Source: Xylaria sp. FL1777
Taxonomy: Eukaryota; Ascomycota; Sordariomycetes; Xylariales; Xylariaceae
Reading direction: 5' to 3'
NCBI GenBank assembly: GCA_022578965.1
Contig: MU400506.1
Coordinates: 558,001 to 622,000, forward strand
Length of the DNA stretch: 64,000 nt
Each line of letters begins with the position of its first letter. Within the stretch, counting starts at the first letter, position 1. The notes beneath the pieces were generated by a model. That model saw only the letters and a list, made by a program, of their open reading frames with translations, made no database searches and was not told where the DNA came from. This document shows positions 58,426 through 64,000 of the stretch, piece after piece. The translations under genes and the position numbers were made by a program.

Positions 58426-60120
58426 TCTAATTTGAGTATGAATAATGAAGTTATGTATAAGGGGTATGGACCATGAGCTTACGCTTGCTACGCGACATTG
58501 AGAGTAACCGACACTTGAAGGTTGAGTACATGAAGCAAAGAAGTCATGTTATCGATATGATTGTCAATATTTTCTAGGCACATTCAAGTATAAAGGCACC
58601 TAGAATAACTCTAACCACGAATGTTGTCAACGCCTAATTCCTCTGAATCTTTTTCGTCTATGATTCGTGCGGATCGTCAGAGGATCATGAGCAATGTGAT
58701 TCACACTGGGACATACTGGTGTAACGTTCCATAGCTGAGCTGAACTTGCCAATCTACTTATAAGTTACAACCCGTGTCTGAGATGTGGTCTCGTTTCATG
58801 CCATGCTGGACAGTATCATGAGCTAAGTGATATCAGCCACAGCCTCATAAGCTACCTACGACGCGCTAGGGCCCATATTCGTTGTGTCTTTTTCACACTT
58901 TAGAACTCGAATAATGATATGCTATTACTTCATTCATGACACTTCCCCTGCTTCATGACGTGGCAGGGACGCAGCTTGGGTTGAGATTACGAGATTTTTG
59001 ATGAAGTCAATATTTGACTATATGATCTGTATACTATAGTTGCTCGGTTGCCTGGACACGAAGAGACGGCAAGGGTTTTGATGAGTATACCAAGTCAAGT
59101 TTACGAGTCGTCATTAATACAGACCCCTGATGACAACTTTCTACCCCTGAAGTATATTTTAAGCCAAGCCTATCAAAGGTTGATTTATGATGACTTGGCA
59201 CTTGCGCACTTACACACTTACAGTGCCGGCCGAGCAGATATGCGGTTGCTTAACCTGGGGTGAGGCGGCAGATAGATATGCGTATGCGATCCCCCAGACC
59301 TCGATCCCCAGAGTTGCTGTCAAAGAGGTTGTACTTTCCTGGGTTGGAATATAACATACCAACTTGCATGACTAAAATACTACTACTCTTGGAGTTGCCA
59401 TTGATACTAAGCTTCGATACAGATACGTTGATCCCGGGTACAACGACTATTAGCATTAAGAATTAAGATTGACGATGTTGTATGTAGTGCAGCGCACGTT
59501 CAACCCACATTAGGAAAAAATATCCCACGTAGCAATGCCGGCGCAAGTCCACCTCATCAATAGCTTCGGAGTTGTAACAATCCTGAGGCCAGAACGCGGC
59601 AGAGGAGTTGCATAACTCTCACCTTGCTTGAAGTTACGATAGTTCTCGCTAGGGGTCTCGCCGTAAGAAAAGACTCCGCACTCGCCTCACTTCAGGTGTA
59701 GGTAGTGCTGGCGGCATACACGTAGTAGTCGGGGGGTGGGCCGCGTTACATTCGACTGCATAGCCAATCGCAGCCGGCGATTCCAAAAAGAAAAAAAGCG
59801 CCAAGTGGAAAAGTTGGCGACAAGTTAAAGGCGATAATGGAGATGAGAGGGTCTTCTGATGCGCAAAGTCGAAGCATAGTAGCGGAGGCAATGGGTCAAA
59901 ATACACAGATTGCAGGACACTTTACCGAGCATAATATGCAGCCGCTTTGGTGTTGAGGCGTACAGGTAGAGAACTACTGGGTGGGTATTAGTCGAGAGCA
60001 GTAAACGCTAAGACCAGAAAGTATTGTATCTACCAAGGTAGGATAGTCTTGGTAGACTATGCTATGTGTAGATAGTTAGACCGGCCTACTAAGTGCTAAG
60101 TGCTATACGCAAGTAGATGT

Positions 60121-60164
60121 GTGTGTAAGTGTAAGTATGTAAGTATGTGTGTCTGTCTATGTGT
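60121..60164. repeat. GTAT/GTGT-rich low-complexity tract
   Basis: Imperfect GTGTAAGTATGTAAGTATGT repeat in noncoding DNA. Confidence 0.75.
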
Positions 60165-62770
60165 ATCAGGACCCTGAAATGCCCACCGTGATAACAGGTT
60201 TGTGAGCAGGCCAAACAGCAAGACCAAGTCCATGCGTCATCGTGACACGTAAACAGGACCCAATCAATAATGCCCTACATGTAGGTGTATTTTTGGCAAA
60301 CCTCTGAACTGCTCGGTAAGAAGTACAGCGTTTGCTGCCGACGAGCCCACCTGCACGATGCTGGTATCCGTGGATCCCCAACTGCCTCTTGGCCTCGAAA
60401 ACCAGATACAGGCGCCGCTGCGTCGTCTCGCTAAGGTAAGCGACGTTTATTTGCCGACGGGTAAGTGGTGGCCGCTAACGAGCGTTGGGATATGCATACT
60501 ATATTCGGCTGTACAGCTCAATGCTGCATATAGGTGCGTTATTATTAACGCTTCTGCTGGGGTTGGTCTTTTTGGTTTTCCTGACTAGTTCGGCGATCTC
60601 TCTCGACTCGACTCGAGATGCATTGTCGGAGCGTCTAAAACTAGTGCTGAGCCTCGATCTTCTTCAGACCTGAACAATTGATGGGCATTGGGGACCTGGG
60701 TCTAAGCCCATTGTGGAAGATGTCCGTCAGCTGTCTTCATAGACACCTCTTGGACACTAGCAAAATGAGAGTCGGGCTTAAGGAAGTGTAAAGGTGGCAT
60801 CGGTTGAAGTTTTGATAGACATTGACAAAACTAGCGGGCTAATAGCCGAGCTTCAAAAATAGTTAATCGATATCTAAGGATTAGCTATGTTTTGAATCTG
60901 GAGATAACTTGCAATCAATAGATATCACGATGCGGGGTAGCGTTGTTATCGTTGATGATGTTAATAGGTGAGGGCAGTTGGTAAGGTACTATAGTAGGCT
61001 ACCCATAATATGACAATGTTGCTGGGTTCCAAGGCTGCGTTGTATTATAACAGTGCTGGTCCATAAGTCAATTCATGGATAACCGATAACCTCGGCCAGA
61101 ACTGCCAAATATCAAATAGGTAACCTAGTATACCGCACTTCGCACGCTCATCTAAATATGGCTAGTTTGGGTGTGATTTAGATGGCTCAGATTCAGGTCT
61201 CAACACCAATTATCCAAGCCTGAAAAAGAAAACTGAGGCGACTAGCGCCTCGGTAGTGTATACCGGTAGGTCCAGTAGTGTTGAATACCGGTAAATGTCC
61301 CACAGCTCATGAGTCAATGTCAAAAGTTAGGCTGACTTATTGTAGGGCAGCCGGCATTTCATTCGCCTTAGCCGCCGCTCTTATTACTACCTACCTACAT
61401 AAGGTAGTTTGTCCCGAAAACCGGAGTCCCGGATACATGGCGTCAAATAGGCACAGGCCGGGCGCCAGCTAGGACAACTGAAGAGGAGTGAAGAAGCATA
61501 TAGATCTTCGTAATAACCTCAGCTCTCCCTTGTCCCCGGGAAATTCCCCAGGTAAAGATAGCATGCACCTATGTATGGCGACACTACATGACAGTTTCGT
61601 CAGCATGAATGTTGAAGAGGTCAGCATCTTGAATATCATTTGCGTTCATGGTCAGACACAGCGTGCCAGCGAAAATAGGAAATAAAACTAATAAACAGCC
61701 GCACTTGCGGCCGCATGATGAACGATTTAAATCCGGTGCTGAAATGGTCGTCGGTCGCTATTCGGTCAACCTGGCACTGGTCTTGGCTTTGACACGGCGC
61801 GAGCATCGTCGTCGATAAGGAGGGTATATCCATGTACGATGGGTGGAGAGGGTGCTGTGTGCTGGCAGCGCCTGGCCATTCACAACGAGAGCATGAAACC
61901 GGGAATGCATCCATACCGCATCCGAGTAGTGCTGATAGTTGTTTCTGTACATAAGATATCTAGGTGTTGGTTGGCGCCTGCAGGGCGGCAGATAGACTTG
62001 ACTGGCACAAAGCAAGAATAGGGATCTTGATTTGATTGATGGTTATTTGATTGATGGTTACAAAAGCCGACGAGCTTGGGATGGAACTGTCTAGGCCTGG
62101 CGGGCTGGGGAGACCGAGGAAGTCGGAGACGGCAGGGAGGGCGGAAGGATAAGTAAAAGAACCCGTGAGAGCGACGGGAAAAGGTGCACTGAGTAAGGTC
62201 AAGCGTTAGGCAAATGCTTAGATGTTGTAATCCGTAACCTGTTCTATAGAGGTGTGGTTGACTGCAACATTACCCATTACCCATTACCCTGAGATCTAAG
62301 ATTAGGCGGGAGTTGAGAGTTGACCGCCTCTTCCGAAGGCCATGTTGCCGAAACGGAAAGGCGCGCCATGTTGCCAGGGAGAATATCACCGTCCGTTTGC
62401 GCATTCCGGAGAGACAGACGACAAGACAGGGGGCCCGGGCAGTCCGCGTCGACGCAAGCCAGATCTGTCTCGTTCATAGGCTGGGCGACCGATCGAGCCT
62501 AAATCATGATCCTCACGAGCTGTCTACCTATACTGGACATGCCGTTGATGCCTTACGTGGTAGAACTTTCATCCAAGACCCCCATCTAAATGAACTCACT
62601 CTTCTTCGAAGCCGCACGCAACAGATCGCACACCTTTGTCTATATATACTTCCTTCTCACAAACACCCGATTGCTCTCATTTTCAACACCAAGCCTGCAA
62701 TTGTACAGAACAGCGTGAAACGTGGACGGAGCATGGAGATGGCCGATTGAGCTGTCCATATACCTATATC

Positions 62771-62798
62771 ATGACCATGACCATGACCATGACCATGA
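62771..62798. repeat. ATGACC hexamer microsatellite
   Basis: Four full ATGACC units plus a partial unit, noncoding. Confidence 0.9.
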
Positions 62799-64000
62799 AC
62801 AGAACTCGGTAGACCTTGCTTGCCTTTGCCTGGTGACAAAGAGATAAGTTGAGCACCGTCATACTGTAACCGGTCTCTGCCAATTCGATCGAAACGGCCG
62901 TTGGCATCTGTGTCTGCGTCTGTTTTACTGGTGCATTTGCTGGTGTCAGTGCTGGTGTGTAGTACAGGCTGAGCTCCCCCACCGTATGCAAGCTACTGCA
63001 GTCTCCCCCGCTTAGACCCCACTGAAAGAGAAACCGTAGCTAGAGCATGCAGTGTACGCTAGTGTAACCTAGCGCACAGTACTGCGTACACTACCTGTGA
63101 ACATGCAGGTAGTACCTAGGTAATACTGTACCTACCCAGTGGTATATACAGTAGGTAGTGGTTGGCGGCGCTGACGATAGCCCGCTTGCAGCGCTCGTTG
63201 GAGCACACGATAGCCCACCATGGCGGGGCGGGCTGCCCTCGATGTACCTGATACCGGCACTGCAGCCTGTGGCTCCCAGCAACTCGCAGGTGTCTCTACT
63301 TGGCTCACCGCCAGTCCAGAAGCCTTCCACTTCCCCTCCAGCTCGCAAACTTGGCTTCTTCCTGCATGGGATTCACACAGCTGCGTCTCAACTTTCTATC
63401 ACATCGCATCGCATTCATCGCATCTCCACAGACCGCCTATCGCACCCGAACCAATCCTCTGGAATGAAGTCTCCCACCGCCTGCCAACCTGTCCAGCCCG
63501 TCACATCATACCTTTTCCCTCTAATTGTTGATCTGATCGCATCCTGTCCCACCCTCCTCGTTAATGCCATCATCGGTGAATATCCTAGACTGGGATACCC
63601 CAATCTTACTTACTCAAGGCCTCTAGGCGTCCCGGGTCGATTCGGCCCTTTGCACGCAATTGACGGTAACACGCCGTATTCTTCTGCCTCTTTTAAGATT
63701 GCGAATCTTGACCAACGCCAGAGCACGCGGCCGGTTCTTCCATCTGGTGTGCAACAGCATCACAGCACCGCGAGGAGCCGATGATACAGAGAGGGCATTC
63801 GGTACTCTGGCCCCCTTTTCCACCCCCTTCATCTATTCTGGGTCTCAATTATTATTGCGGCACTTGTGACGACAAGTCGCACCTCGCCCTGCGAGCAGCT
63901 TGGCGGCCTTGCCTGGATCAAGCAATATCGGAACAACCCTGAACGAGATCAACAGTCACTTGTTATTATTGCATTGATCGCCAGCACTCGGACACTGACC

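Larger units (their letters stand above)
58426..64000. other. gene-poor right end
   Basis: 5.6 kb without a gene I can support. Open stretches (59048-59263, 60358-60588, 62313-62750, 63158-63784) lack ATG starts, splice logic or family signals. There are simple repeats at 60121-60164 and 62771-62798 and one TACCTAGGTA at 63113-63122. The last kilobase is C-rich and pyrimidine-rich and may be the promoter or 5' UTR of a gene beyond the window. Confidence 0.5.

Noticed and set aside
60358..60673. Possible two-exon membrane protein
   Set aside because: The obvious splice (GTAAGC donor after LRRLAK) leads to an immediate stop; other joins are arbitrary.
62313..63784. Two long plus-strand frames near the right end
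   Set aside because: They start with TTG/GTG only, overlap other open frames, and have the pyrimidine-rich look of a promoter or 5' UTR.

Overview
The window is chromosomal DNA of a filamentous ascomycete (Pezizomycotina, most likely Sordariomycetes). The evidence is the short phase-consistent GT-AG introns (mostly 45-130 nt, with CTAAC/CTGAC-like branch sites), fungus-specific genes (HET domain, cellobiose dehydrogenase with a CBM1 tail, CmcJ/AsaB-type oxygenase, cysteine-rich secreted proteins), and intergenic DNA studded with the palindrome TACCTAGGTA. I rebuilt gene models by joining exons whose splice sites and reading phases agree. Family calls rest on recognised motifs, not on database searches.

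Left part (1-20.3 kb): the 3' part of a BBC1/AIM3 actin-patch adaptor (+), a tiny spliced gene of unknown function (+), a LAM/Ltc sterol-transfer protein with GRAM and VASt domains (-), a MIT plus coiled-coil protein resembling Atg38/NRBF2 (+), a 12-exon cellobiose dehydrogenase (+) and an Mpv17/PMP22 membrane protein (-).

Middle part (20.7-43.4 kb): a seven-exon giant ankyrin protein of about 1854 residues with a super-repeat of about 95 residues and a coiled-coil tail (-), UDP-glucose 4-epimerase with a GC-AG intron (-), a SUN-domain nuclear envelope protein (+), the DEAD-box helicase Dbp4 (-), and a divergent pair of choline oxidase (-) and betaine aldehyde dehydrogenase (+). The pair together should convert choline to glycine betaine.

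Right part (43.9-64 kb) is more accessory: an intact HET-domain gene, a 110-residue cysteine-rich secreted protein, the augmin subunit HAUS6, a CmcJ/AsaB-type oxygenase, a small His/Glu-rich protein with an internal duplication, a small secreted M15-peptidase-like protein, an isoprenylcysteine-methyltransferase-like membrane protein, and a decayed thioredoxin-reductase/GliT-like pseudogene. From about 58.4 kb to the end I see no convincing gene.

The best leads for novelty are the giant ankyrin super-repeat protein, the secreted M15-like protein (a bacterial-type peptidase fold in a fungal secretome), the two secreted-protein genes that share a micro-first-exon, the unannotated tiny gene near 3.6 kb, and the repeated intergenic palindrome.
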